Assembly: GCA_036558305.1 (NCBI GenBank)
Contig: DATBFX010000430.1
Coordinates: 1-20,244 of the forward strand
From: DATBFX01 sp036558305
GTDB taxonomy: Bacteria; Chloroflexota; Chloroflexia; Thermomicrobiales; UBA6265
Reading direction: 5' to 3'
DNA: 20,244 nt
Below are positions 1 to 7,737 of the stretch, piece after piece. Made by a program: the position numbers and the translations under genes. The notes beneath the pieces were generated by a model. That model saw nothing but the letters and a program-made list of their open reading frames with translations. It was not told the DNA's origin and made no database searches. Every line of letters starts with the position of its first letter. Position 1 is the first letter of the stretch.

Positions 1-1417
1 GGTTGGCGTGGACCGGTCCCGCACCGCCGAACGCGACCAGCACGAAGTCCCGCGGGTCGAAACCGCGCTGCACCGAGACGAGGCGCAAGGCGTTGGTCAT
101 CGCCGCGTTCGCGATCTCGACGATCCCGTGCGCCACCGTCACCACGTCCAGGCCGAGCAGGCGGGCGCACCGCCCTTCGATTGCGCGATGGGCTTTGTCG
201 ACGTCGAGGGGCACCTCACCGCCGAGGAAAAATTCGGGGTTGATTCGGCCCAGCACGAGGTTGGCGTCGGTGATCGTCGGTTCGGTGCCGCCTTTGCCGT
301 AGCAGGCGGGACCGGGATCGGCACCGGCGCTGTGCGGACCGACCCGGAGCACCCCGCCCGAATCGATCCAGGCGATGCTGCCGCCACCGGCGCCGATCTC
401 GACCAGATCGATCACCGGCGTCCGGATCGGGTAGCCGCGCGCCTTGCTGCCGCCCCCGCCGGCCCGCGCGATCGCGCCGACCTCGTACTCCTTGGTCACG
501 CGCGGTCGCCCGTCCTGGACCAGACCGGTCTTCGCCGTCGTCCCCCCCATGTCGAACGAGATCACGTCCCGGTAGCCGAGGGCGCCGCCGAGATACGTCG
601 CCGCCATCACGCCGGCGGCCGGTCCCGATTCGACCATGAAGACCGGTTTTTCCGCGGCCGCGGCGAAGGTGAAGACGCCGCCGCTGCTCTGCATCACGAG
701 GAGCTCGGCGCTCATCCCGGCACCGCGCAACTCCTCCTCGATCCGGCGCAGGTAGCGGGCGACGATCGGCCGGATCGCCGCGTTGATCACCGTCGTGCTC
801 GCCCGGAAATACTCACGGAATTCCGGTGCGACGTCGCACGAGAGCGAGACCGTCGCCTCCGGGAACTCCTCGCGCAGCAGGTCGCCGGTCCGGCGCTCGT
901 GGGCGGGGTTGACGTAGGAGTGGAGAAAGCAGACGGCGATCGACTCGACGCCCTCGGCCCGCAGTTGCCGCGCCGCCGCCCGCACCGCCTCCTCGTCGAG
1001 CGGCATGGCGACCCGTCCGGTCGCATCGAGTCGCTCCGACACGCCGAGACTGCGCTGGCGCGGCACGAGCGGTTTCGGTTTCTCGAACCGGAGATCGTAG
1101 AGCGAGGGCCGGACCTGCCGGGCGATCTCCAGCATATCCCGGAACCCGGCGGTGGTGACGAACCCGGTCGGCGCCACGTTCCCTTCGATCACCGCGTTCG
1201 TCGCCACCGTCGTCCCGTGGACGACGTACTCGACCTCCGCCGTCGCCACGCCCCGCTCTCGCAGGATGCGCTCGCTCGCAGCCAGGAACCCAACGGCCGG
1301 GTCAGCGGGCGTCGAGGGGACTTTCGCAATCGCCACCTCGCCGGTCGCCTCGTCGATCAGGGTCGCGTCGGTGAAGGTGCCGCCGGTGTCGATACCGAGG
1401 CGATAGCGCGCGGTCAT
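1..1417 (-). CDS. hyuA: Hydantoinase/oxoprolinase subunit A (HyuA-like), 3' end cut by window
   Basis: This reads as the ATP-dependent subunit of a hydantoinase/5-oxoprolinase-type enzyme, which opens a cyclic imide or lactam at the cost of ATP in the cytoplasm together with HyuB. The N-terminus reads MTARYRLGIDTGGTFTDA, the first phosphate-binding motif of the acetate/sugar kinase-actin fold (residues about 7-18). The second glycine motif, FDMGGTTAKT, lies near residue 287 and a third, EIGAGGGS, near residue 340. About 472 codons are present, so roughly the last third of a typical 650-700 residue protein lies outside the window. The ATG at 1417 overlaps the HyuB stop as ATGA (1414-1417), and a GGGAGG ribosome site sits about 7 bases upstream. 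The start is therefore secure and translation is probably coupled to hyuB. The substrate (hydantoin, N-methylhydantoin, oxoproline, acetone-carboxylase-like) cannot be told from the sequence. A long opposite-strand open frame covering this gene is a codon-bias shadow. Confidence 0.95.
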   Translation of the reverse strand, partial: MTARYRLGIDTGGTFTDATLIDEATGEVAIAKVPSTPADPAVGFLAASERILRERGVATAEVEYVVHGTTVATNAVIEGNVAPTGFVTTAGFRDMLEIARQVRPSLYDLRFEKPKPLVPRQRSLGVSERLDATGRVAMPLDEEAVRAAARQLRAEGVESIAVCFLHSYVNPAHERRTGDLLREEFPEATVSLSCDVAPEFREYFRASTTVINAAIRPIVARYLRRIEEELRGAGMSAELLVMQSSGGVFTFAAAAEKPVFMVESGPAAGVMAATYLGGALGYRDVISFDMGGTTAKTGLVQDGRPRVTKEYEVGAIARAGGGGSKARGYPIRTPVIDLVEIGAGGGSIAWIDSGGVLRVGPHSAGADPGPACYGKGGTEPTITDANLVLGRINPEFFLGGEVPLDVDKAHRAIEGRCARLLGLDVVTVAHGIVEIANAAMTNALRLVSVQRGFDPRDFVLVAFGGAGPVHAN

Positions 1418-3138
1418 CGGATTGCCTCCCGCAAGCGCGCCGTCTCCGCCTCGTCGACCGTCCAGCGTGCGGTGTCGATGGCGACCCCGTAGAGGTCCCG
1501 CGCCCGTGCCAAACTCACCTTCCCCTCGCGTACGTCGCGCAGCACGCGGTCCGGATCGCGCTCGATCGGCGGGCCGTACCCGCCGCCGCCGCAGGTTCGG
1601 TAGCTCACCACGTCACCGGGTTGCAGCTCGACGGTCGCCTTCGAGCCGAGCGGTTTCGCGTCGGTGTCGGGGTTGAGCATGTAGGTTGCCCGCTCGCCGT
1701 CCAACCCGCCGAACAGGCCCCACGGTCCCCAGCGATCGCGGTCGGCCAGGACGGTGAACGAGGCCTCGTGGTCGGGGAAGAGGTAGTCGCGCCGCAACCC
1801 GAGACCGCCGCGCCACTGCCCCGCCCCCTCCGAGTTCTCGACCAACTCGTAGCGGGTGATCCGCACCGGGTAGTTCCGCTCGGTCTCCTCGACCGGCGCG
1901 TTTTCCGTGTTCTGTCCGTGCGTCTGCACGGCGTCCGGGCCGTCGCTCCCCTGGCGACCGCCGTAGCCGCCGCCGAGCGTTTCCAGGAAACAGTAGTAGT
2001 CGCCCGAGCGGGGATTCGTGCCGCCGAAACCGGCGTGGCAGATCATCGCTTTGGTGCCCGCGGGGACCCGCTCCGGCAGAACCGGCGCGAACGCTTTCAG
2101 GAGCACGTCGGTCAACCGCGCGTTCGTCTCCCAGCCGCCGACGACCGGGGCGGGATGGCGCGCGTTGACGACGGTGCCCTCCGGTGCGACGAGGCGAACG
2201 TGCCGGTAAAACCCGGCGTTGACCGGCACGTCGGGGTCGATCAGGCACTTCAGGACGTAGGCGCAGGCCGAGAACGTCTGCGAATAGGTGGCGTTGACGG
2301 GCGCCCGACGCTGCGGGTCGCACCCCGTCAGGTCGAAGAGGACGCCGTTCTCGTCGACGATCACCTTCGCGACAAGCCGCACCGGCTGCTCGGTGAACCC
2401 GTCGCTGTCGACCACGCCCTCCGCCGGGAACGTCCCGCGCGGCAAGTTGGCCACCTCGGCCTCCGTCCGGCGGTCGGTGTAGCCGATCAACTCCGCGACG
2501 TAGGCGGCGACCGCCTCCGCGCCGTGCCGCGCGATCAGCGACGACAAGCGCCGGCTGCCGGTCGCGTTCGCCGCGATCTGGGCGCGAAAGTCGCCGGCCG
2601 TCTCGTGTTTCGCCCGGACCTGGGAGAGGACGAGGGCGAAGACGTCGGGGACGATCTCGCCGCCCTCAAGGAGTTTGACCGGCGGGATGATCACCCCTTC
2701 CTGGTAGACCTCGCGGAACGCGCCCACGCTGGCCGGCGCCCCGCCGCCGACGTCGACGTGGTGCGCCAGGTTCGCGACGTAGGCGACGATCGTTCCCTCG
2801 TGGAAGACCGGCGAGACGAGGAGGATGTCGTTGAGGTGGGCGCCGCCGCGGTAGGGATCGTTGCTGAGGAGGGCATCGCCCGGCCGCAACCGCGCCGCGC
2901 CGTACTCGCGCACCATCCGCGGCACCATCTCGACCAGCGACCCGAGGTGGTTGGCCTGGCTGAACGACTGCGACACCGAGCGCAGTTCGCGGTCGAACAG
3001 GGCGCACGAGAAATCGGCGCGGGTCTTGATGTTCGTCGAGTAGGCGCTCCGGCGGAGCGCCGCCGACATCTCCTCTGTCACCTCCAGGAGCGCGTTGCGC
3101 AACACCTCGAAGGTGATCGGATCGATTGCCGTCGTCAT
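1414..3138 (-). CDS. hyuB: Hydantoinase/oxoprolinase subunit B (HyuB-like)
   Basis: This is the partner of HyuA in ATP-dependent ring opening of hydantoin- or oxoproline-like compounds. The chosen 574-residue product starts MTTAIDPITFEVLRNAL, the standard HyuB beginning (DPIT.EV). It continues with the SFSQANHLGS and LSNDPYRGGAHLND motifs typical of the family and ends with the glycine-rich CGGGGYGPPIERDP segment, in which the family's C-terminal GGGGYG.P..RDP signature is clear. The open frame extends upstream to 3525, but that extension is low-complexity, Arg/Pro-rich and lies inside the LacI gene. The ATG at 3138 has a GGAGG site 6 bases upstream and overlaps the LacI stop as ATGA (3135-3138), so it is the right start. 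Length fits the family (about 520-600). It forms one transcription unit with lacI-like and hyuA. Function as a HyuB subunit is secure; the exact substrate is unknown. Confidence 0.95.
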   Translation of the reverse strand: MTTAIDPITFEVLRNALLEVTEEMSAALRRSAYSTNIKTRADFSCALFDRELRSVSQSFSQANHLGSLVEMVPRMVREYGAARLRPGDALLSNDPYRGGAHLNDILLVSPVFHEGTIVAYVANLAHHVDVGGGAPASVGAFREVYQEGVIIPPVKLLEGGEIVPDVFALVLSQVRAKHETAGDFRAQIAANATGSRRLSSLIARHGAEAVAAYVAELIGYTDRRTEAEVANLPRGTFPAEGVVDSDGFTEQPVRLVAKVIVDENGVLFDLTGCDPQRRAPVNATYSQTFSACAYVLKCLIDPDVPVNAGFYRHVRLVAPEGTVVNARHPAPVVGGWETNARLTDVLLKAFAPVLPERVPAGTKAMICHAGFGGTNPRSGDYYCFLETLGGGYGGRQGSDGPDAVQTHGQNTENAPVEETERNYPVRITRYELVENSEGAGQWRGGLGLRRDYLFPDHEASFTVLADRDRWGPWGLFGGLDGERATYMLNPDTDAKPLGSKATVELQPGDVVSYRTCGGGGYGPPIERDPDRVLRDVREGKVSLARARDLYGVAIDTARWTVDEAETARLREAIR

Positions 3139-4139
3139 CGCACGCCTCCAGACGACCGGCGCACGATCAACCGCGGCGTCAGGACGATGCGGCGCGGCTC
3201 CGCTTGCTCGCCGCGCAGCCGGTCGAGCAGGATTTGGGCGCCGAGGGAGCCGATCTCCCGCGCCGGTTGATGGAACGTCGTCAAGGGCACCTCCAGGAAC
3301 TCGGCGAGTTCGATGTCGTCGCCACCGACCAGCGCCAATTCGTCCGGGATCTTCAGACCGAGTGCGCGCGCTGCTTTCATCACACCGACGGCCTGGACGT
3401 CGTTGGCCGCAAAAACCGCCGTCGGCCGATCGGGACGGTCGAGCAGCGCGAACGCGGCGTCGTAGGCATCGCCGACGGTGAACGGCGCGTGGACCAGGAG
3501 ATCTTCCCGGAAGGGAACTCCCCATTCGGCCAACGCTTGTCGGTAGCCGGCGGCGCGCCCCTGCGCGCTGGAGACAAAGGGGGGGCCGGCCAGGTGGCCG
3601 ATCCGGCGATGACCGAGACCGAGCAAGTGTGCGGTCACCGCGTACCCGCCGGCGGCGTTGTCGGTGATCACGAAGTCGGCGTCGATGTCGGCGAAGTGGC
3701 GGAGCAGGAGCACGAACGGAACGCCGGACTCACTCAGGCGTTCGATGTCCCGGCGATCGGTCTGGACCGGCGTCAGCAGGATGCCGTCGACCTGTTTCGC
3801 ACGCAACAGATCCAAACAGGCGATCGCCCGCTCCTGCGAATCCCCCGAGTTGCAAAGGAGCAATCCGAATCCGGCCGCGTTGGCGGCCTCCTCGACCCCG
3901 CGGACGATCCCCGCGTAGACCGGACTCGCGTTGTCGGTGACGACCATCCCGATCGTGCCGGTCTTGCCCGAGACGAGGGCCCGCGCGGCCGCGCTGGGGA
4001 CGTAGTTGAGCTGTCGCGCCGCCGCCAGGACGCGGGCGCGCTTGTCCGGGCTGAGTTCCGCCTTCTCGTTCAACGCCCGGTGCGCCGCCGTGACGGAAAC
4101 GCCGGCCGCCCGCGCGACATCGCGGATCGTGGTGGGCAT
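3135..4139 (-). CDS. LacI-family transcriptional regulator, probable local repressor
   Basis: This 334-residue protein has the standard LacI/GalR layout. The helix-turn-helix is at residues 4-24 (TIRDVARAAGVSVTAAHRALN). The hinge helix is around 48-57 with Leu55, the residue that in this family intercalates at the central CpG of the operator. A periplasmic-binding-protein-like effector domain runs from about 61 to 330 (IGMVVTDNASPVYAGIVRGVEEAA; FAANDVQAVGVMKAARALGLKIPDELALVGGDD). A GGGAGG ribosome site lies 6 bases before the ATG. It is the first gene of the unit lacI-hyuB-hyuA and overlaps hyuB by four bases. A perfect LacI-type palindrome, GGAAACGTTTCC, sits 20-31 bases upstream of its start, so autoregulation and control of the hyu genes is the natural inference. 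The effector (sugar, hydantoin or other) is not predictable. Confidence 0.95.
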   Translation of the reverse strand: MPTTIRDVARAAGVSVTAAHRALNEKAELSPDKRARVLAAARQLNYVPSAAARALVSGKTGTIGMVVTDNASPVYAGIVRGVEEAANAAGFGLLLCNSGDSQERAIACLDLLRAKQVDGILLTPVQTDRRDIERLSESGVPFVLLLRHFADIDADFVITDNAAGGYAVTAHLLGLGHRRIGHLAGPPFVSSAQGRAAGYRQALAEWGVPFREDLLVHAPFTVGDAYDAAFALLDRPDRPTAVFAANDVQAVGVMKAARALGLKIPDELALVGGDDIELAEFLEVPLTTFHQPAREIGSLGAQILLDRLRGEQAEPRRIVLTPRLIVRRSSGGVR

Positions 4140-4158
4140 TGCGCCTCCCGGTAGGACT

Positions 4159-4170
4159 GGAAACGTTTCC
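4159..4170. promoter_or_regulatory. LacI-type operator GGAAACGTTTCC
   Basis: This is a perfect 12-base palindrome with the central CG and AAACGTTT core that LacI/PurR/GalR-family repressors recognise. It lies 20-31 bases before the LacI start codon and about 10-20 bases after the expected transcription start of the candidate promoter at 4187-4215. It is therefore well placed to block elongation or initiation of the lacI-hyuBA unit. The match is seen directly; binding by the adjacent regulator is inferred. Confidence 0.8.
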
Positions 4171-4186
4171 GGAATCGGTTGCGGTC

Positions 4187-4215
4187 AGTCTAGGGCACGC
4201 GGAGACTGCTGTCCA
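4187..4215 (-). promoter_or_regulatory. Candidate sigma-70-type promoter of lacI-hyuBA
   Basis: On the minus strand a TGGACA box (4215-4210, 5 of 6 to TTGACA) is followed after exactly 17 bases by TAGACT (4192-4187, 4 of 6 to TATAAT). The implied start near 4180 puts the GGAAACGTTTCC operator just downstream. Box quality is moderate, so spacing and context carry the call. Confidence 0.5.
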
Positions 4216-4252
4216 GTCGGGCAGCGATCCAGGGTGCCCGTCGCAGTTCTCC

Positions 4253-4359
4253 GTAAGGGAGGGACCCGTGCCCTCCCGTGGCGCGGAGCGCCACAACCGG
4301 GGAACGCGCCACCGGTTATCAGCCCGCGGCCGATGGGAGGGCACGGGTCCCTCCCCTAC
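4253..4359. repeat. REPIN-like palindromic element, variant B (GGGAGGG stems)
   Basis: Two 25-base arms, 4253-4277 and 4335-4359, are inverted copies matching at 24 of 25 positions. Each arm is itself a hairpin, with GGGAGGG pairing with CCCTCCC across a 7-base loop, preceded by GTAA (left arm) or GTAG plus one G (right arm, read on the minus strand). The interior adds a GTGGCGC/GCGCCAC hairpin (4278-4294) and an AACCGG/CCGGTT pair (4295-4300 with 4312-4317). The layout equals that of the two GGGCGGAC elements elsewhere in the window although the stem sequence differs. This fits a REP doublet; a MITE is the alternative. It lies between the operon upstream (oxidase) and lacI. Confidence 0.75.
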
Positions 4360-4390
4360 CGAAAATGCTCACATACGCCCGGCGATCCAC

Positions 4391-4428
4391 TGCGCCGGCC
4401 CGGTTCCGCTGAGCGGAAATCCGGCGCA
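4391..4428 (-). terminator. Hairpin after the oxidase gene, possible weak terminator
   Basis: Outer arms TGCGCCGG (4391-4398) and CCGGCGCA (4421-4428) and inner arms TTCCGC/GCGGAA (4404-4409, 4413-4418) with a 3-base loop form a 38-base GC-rich structure. It starts 30 bases beyond the stop codon of the sarcosine-oxidase-like gene. There is no immediate T-run on the minus strand, so it would be a factor-assisted terminator or a message-end stabiliser. Confidence 0.45.
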
Positions 4429-4457
4429 CGTGGGCGCCATACTCCTGTCGCCCCCGA

Positions 4458-5624
4458 TCAGCGCAAGAGGCGTTCCTGGCCGGTCTTCGCGACCACGCCG
4501 AGGAATCGGTTCACCGACAGGAATCTCGTGGGGTGATCGGTGGCACCCGTCGTCGTGATGTCGGCAAGGATCTCGCCGATCACGGGCGCAAACTTGTAGC
4601 CGTGTCCGGAGAAGCCGCAGGCGATCGCCACCTGCGGGTGCTCGGGATGGCGGTCGACGATGAAGTGTTTGTCCGGCGTCATGGTGTAGAGACAGGTCAG
4701 GCAGCTCAGCACCCGACCGGCGGCACCGGGCAGGTAGCGCGCGAGAACGTCCCTCAGCATGGCGATCTCGTCGTCGGTGACGTCCCACCGAACCGTCTCC
4801 GGATCGCAGGCTGCCAGATTGTCGTGGCGACCGATCTTGATCCCGACGTCGCGCGGACCGGGAATGCCGTAGTAGTGTCCCTCCTCGACAAGGAGCGAGA
4901 AGATCGGGCAGTCGCGGACGTCGTACCATTCCGTTCGCACCGGCGCGAAGTGGACGTTGACGACCCGGAGCACGGTGAGCGGTAGACCGAGGTCGGCCAG
5001 CACCCCGCCACTCCAGGGACCGGGGGCGGCGACGAGGCGGTCGGCGCGATAGACGGTGCGGTCGGTCTCGACGCGGACGCCGGTGCCGTCGACCCGCCAG
5101 CGCCGGACCGGTTCGCCGTGCCGCAGGTCCGCGCCGTGGCGGGCGGCGAGATCGAGCTGCGCCCCGACCCCCTCGTCCGCCAGGAGGAATCCGGCGTTCG
5201 GTTCGCGCACGGCGACGAGGTCGTCGGGCAGGCAGAAACCGGGGTACCGGGCGGCGACCTCGGCGGGCGACAACTCCTCGTACGGCAGGCCGTAAAGCTC
5301 ACCGCTCAGCTTGGTGCCGCGAACGGTCCGGCCGTCCGGTTTCCCGATGATCAGACCGCCGTTGACGAAAAGGACCCGGCGCCCCGTCTCGTCCTCCAAT
5401 TCCCGCCACAGGGAGTAAGCCCGCTTGATCAGCGGGACGTAATCGGGCGCCTCGTGATAAGCCTGGCGAATGATGCGGTTGTGGCCGTGCGAGGAACCGC
5501 GGGTGTGACCGCGCTCGTACGCATCGAGACCGAGTACGCGCAGACCGCGTTTGGCGAGGGCGAGCGCCGCCGCGCTCCCCATCGCGCCGAGCCCGAACAC
5601 GATGACGTCGGGAGTCGTCTCCAT
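4458..5624 (-). CDS. FAD-dependent oxidase, monomeric sarcosine oxidase / N-methyltryptophan oxidase family
   Basis: This 388-residue flavoenzyme has the length expected of monomeric sarcosine oxidase (about 385-390). It would oxidise a secondary or N-methyl amine to an imine with release of hydrogen peroxide. Visible marks are the ADP-binding GLGAMG at residues 11-16, RGSSHGHNRIIRQAY at about 42-56, and IKIGRH at 262-267. Lys263 and His267 keep the spacing of the oxygen-activating Lys and active-site His of the family. The CLYTMTPDKHF segment contains Cys311, matching the covalent FAD cysteine, and FSGHGYKFAP lies near 338-347. The ATG at 5624 follows the CocE-like stop by 3 bases, so the two genes are cotranscribed. 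The true substrate could be sarcosine, another N-methyl amino acid, or pipecolate-like. It has no close link on sequence alone to the hyu genes except proximity. Confidence 0.9.
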   Translation of the reverse strand: METTPDVIVFGLGAMGSAAALALAKRGLRVLGLDAYERGHTRGSSHGHNRIIRQAYHEAPDYVPLIKRAYSLWRELEDETGRRVLFVNGGLIIGKPDGRTVRGTKLSGELYGLPYEELSPAEVAARYPGFCLPDDLVAVREPNAGFLLADEGVGAQLDLAARHGADLRHGEPVRRWRVDGTGVRVETDRTVYRADRLVAAPGPWSGGVLADLGLPLTVLRVVNVHFAPVRTEWYDVRDCPIFSLLVEEGHYYGIPGPRDVGIKIGRHDNLAACDPETVRWDVTDDEIAMLRDVLARYLPGAAGRVLSCLTCLYTMTPDKHFIVDRHPEHPQVAIACGFSGHGYKFAPVIGEILADITTTGATDHPTRFLSVNRFLGVVAKTGQERLLR

Positions 5625-5627
5625 CGC

Positions 5628-7610
5628 TCACCCCGCTGCCGAGCGACCGATCGCCTCGGTCGTCCAGTCGTCGATCGTCGTGCTCCACCTGCGGCGGAAG
5701 AAGGGCTGACCGTCGACGTCGATCTCCGCCGTCGCCTGGACCGCGAAGGGAGTCAGCAGACTCTGCACCCGCGCCGAAATCGACCCGGCTGGCCGTTTGA
5801 GCTCGAATCGGGAGTCGGCCCGCAGGTTGGTCGTCCAGGGGCGGTCGGCGTCGGTGGTCACCTCCGAGTGGTGGTCGCTGGTCATGACGGTCGCCTCGTC
5901 GACGTATTGCCGAGAGGTACGACGGGTCTCGAATCCGGCGACGCGCGTCCCGAGGTGATGGTGGACGACGTGCAGATCGATGTCGCCCGAGGCGTCGGGC
6001 GGGCGGAGATCGGCGCAGGCAGGTTGCAATGCGGGTGCCGGCAGCGGTTCGGCCCGCGCGGGGACGGTTGGCACGTCGACCCAGGAGTCCGCGACTGCGC
6101 CCCGGTGGATCGCCATGGTGTAGCGCCGTGGTGTCGGCCAAAGCTCGGGAAAGTCGGCGCCGGCGAGGCAGAGGCGGAGGCGCTCGCCGGCACGGACGAC
6201 GATTGAAGTCGGATGCATCGGGACCTCGAGGGTGCGTCGTTCGCCATCCTTCAGCGGGCGCTTGGCGGCGTGGGCGTCGATCCGGGCCGGGTTGGCGTTG
6301 CCCTGGGAAATCACGCGCGAGCTGCCGTCCGGCGCGACGACGCAGAGTTTTGCGACCAACGTCATCTCGTCGGTCGTCGCCGACACGGTCAGGTGGGCAA
6401 TCGGCGTCCCGGTGATCTCCAGGTCGGCGGCGAGCAGGTCGCCGGTGTACGCGAGGGAGAGGTGGTCGTCGGCCGCCTGATCGGTCGGGATCGGCAGGTT
6501 GAGCCGGTGGCCGTTGTAGCCGATCGCGCCCATGCCGACGCGGGCATCGTACTCGTAGCAATCGGCCGCGGCGGCCGGCGACGGCTCGTCGGCCAACCCG
6601 CGCCGCTCCTGGAGGTAGAGGCGCTGCCGTTCCGTGCGGGCGATCGGCCACTCGGTTTCGTGACGCCATTCTTCGGCGCCCATGACGAAGATCGTCACCG
6701 GCGGCTCAGCCTCGACGCCGTTGTCGATCCCCTTCAGCCAGCGGTCCCACCAGCGGTCCATCTCGTGGACACCGCCGACCGGCGACACCGGCGAGAGATC
6801 GGGCAGGACGTGCTTCCAGGGGCCGATCAGGACCCGCTTCGGTGCCTGTACCGCCGCGCAGACGGCGAACGTCGGTGCCGTGTAGGCGTCGTACCAGCCG
6901 CAGATGCCGAAGGTTGGGACCTCGATCCGCTCGAAGGGGATGCGCCGGCGCAACCAGAAGTCCGGGTCGGGCGGGTCGCCGTGCCAGTCGAGGAACCAGG
7001 GTCTGTTGGCCTCCAACCGCTCCGCCCAGAGCCGGGCCCAGCGCCCCTCCTCGTCCTGGCGGACCGGGGGCAGGAGATTGGAGACCGCCATCCGCGTGCC
7101 CCAATCGACGTCGCCGAGGAGAAGGCCGCGGCAGCCGTGGGTGCGGTGGAGCCACTCGTAGTTGTCGACGGTGGCGTGGATGGGAACGATCGCTCTCAGG
7201 TGCGGCGGGCGGGTCGAGGCGATGCTGAGCGAGGTGATGCCGCCGTAGGAGGTGCCCCAGACGCCGACGGTCCCGGTGCACCAGGGTTGCGCGGCCATCC
7301 ACTCGACGATCTGGTGGCCGTCTTCCCGCTCCTGGACGTCGAACGGATGGGGATTGACCCCCTCCGACGAACCGGTACCGCGGAAGTCGACCTGCATCAC
7401 CGCGTAGCCGCGGCCGGCGAAGTGGCGGTGGACCGGCGCGTGCGACTGCCCGCCGTAGCCGTCCTTGAGGTAAGGGGTGAACGAGAGGAGGCCCGGATAC
7501 CGGCCCGGTTCCTCCGGCAGGTAGAGATTGCCGGCGAGGCGGACACCGTCCGGCATCGGGATCATCACGTCGCGGATAAGCTCGACCGGTCGTGGGGTCT
7601 CCGTCGCCAC
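5628..7610 (-). CDS. CocE/NonD family serine hydrolase (X-Pro dipeptidyl-peptidase S15-like), copy 1
   Basis: This 660-residue alpha/beta hydrolase of the cocaine-esterase / X-Pro dipeptidyl-peptidase group cleaves an ester or amide bond of unknown substrate. The nucleophile elbow GTSYGG contains Ser121. The acid is Asp241 in CGWYDAYT, and the base is His267 in IGPWKHV. The oxyanion-loop region and DFRGTGSSEG (about 75-84) precede the nucleophile. A C-terminal beta-rich domain (about 310-560) carries RLYLQERRG and AGERLRLCLAGADFP, and a further 90-residue tail makes it longer than CocE (about 570). No signal peptide is seen, so it is cytoplasmic. The start is GTG at 7610, set by a GGGAGGG site 5 bases upstream (7616-7622). 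No promoter stands out in the 127 bases before it, and it may be read from the GntR gene. It is cotranscribed with the flavin oxidase downstream. Confidence 0.93.
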   Translation of the reverse strand: MATETPRPVELIRDVMIPMPDGVRLAGNLYLPEEPGRYPGLLSFTPYLKDGYGGQSHAPVHRHFAGRGYAVMQVDFRGTGSSEGVNPHPFDVQEREDGHQIVEWMAAQPWCTGTVGVWGTSYGGITSLSIASTRPPHLRAIVPIHATVDNYEWLHRTHGCRGLLLGDVDWGTRMAVSNLLPPVRQDEEGRWARLWAERLEANRPWFLDWHGDPPDPDFWLRRRIPFERIEVPTFGICGWYDAYTAPTFAVCAAVQAPKRVLIGPWKHVLPDLSPVSPVGGVHEMDRWWDRWLKGIDNGVEAEPPVTIFVMGAEEWRHETEWPIARTERQRLYLQERRGLADEPSPAAAADCYEYDARVGMGAIGYNGHRLNLPIPTDQAADDHLSLAYTGDLLAADLEITGTPIAHLTVSATTDEMTLVAKLCVVAPDGSSRVISQGNANPARIDAHAAKRPLKDGERRTLEVPMHPTSIVVRAGERLRLCLAGADFPELWPTPRRYTMAIHRGAVADSWVDVPTVPARAEPLPAPALQPACADLRPPDASGDIDLHVVHHHLGTRVAGFETRRTSRQYVDEATVMTSDHHSEVTTDADRPWTTNLRADSRFELKRPAGSISARVQSLLTPFAVQATAEIDVDGQPFFRRRWSTTIDDWTTEAIGRSAAG

Positions 7611-7615
7611 ACGTG

Positions 7616-7622
7616 CCCTCCC
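7616..7622 (-). promoter_or_regulatory. Strong ribosome site deciding the GTG start of CocE copy 1
   Basis: GGGAGGG on the minus strand lies 5 bases before the GTG at 7610. No ATG in this frame lies between it and the conserved N-terminal strand of the protein, so GTG is the start. Confidence 0.7.
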
Positions 7623-7737
7623 TGCCGCCGGTGCGGCGGGCGCGGTAGTCCGCGCTCCGCCTCCGCGCGGCTCGGCTCAATCGCCGTAACCGCCTTACCG
7701 AACCGGGTGACGATGCTATGGGCGAGGTCCGGCGATG

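Larger units (their letters stand above)
4140..4457. other. 318-base intergenic region between the oxidase and lacI genes
   Basis: No protein-coding gene is supported here. From lacI toward the oxidase gene it holds the operator (4159-4170), the candidate promoter (4187-4215), a REPIN-like palindromic element (4253-4359) and a hairpin 30 bases beyond the oxidase stop codon (4391-4428). Open frames crossing it on the plus strand translate palindrome sequence and show no family features. Confidence 0.8.

Noticed and set aside
8..1492. 494-codon plus-strand open frame opposite HyuA
   Set aside because: It has no family features, is Arg/Asp/Gly-rich as expected from the complementary frame of a GC-rich gene, and the minus-strand HyuA motifs are clear.
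1621..3270. 549-codon plus-strand open frame opposite HyuB
   Set aside because: It is a codon-bias shadow of HyuB with no recognisable domain or ribosome site.
3139..3525. Extended N-terminus of HyuB
   Set aside because: The extension lies inside the LacI gene, is low in complexity, and the ATGA overlap start at 3138 has a good ribosome site and the conserved protein start.
7611..7737. Promoter for CocE copy 1 in the 127-base gap after the GntR gene
   Set aside because: No pair of boxes with proper spacing was found, only short GC hairpins; read-through from the GntR gene is equally possible.
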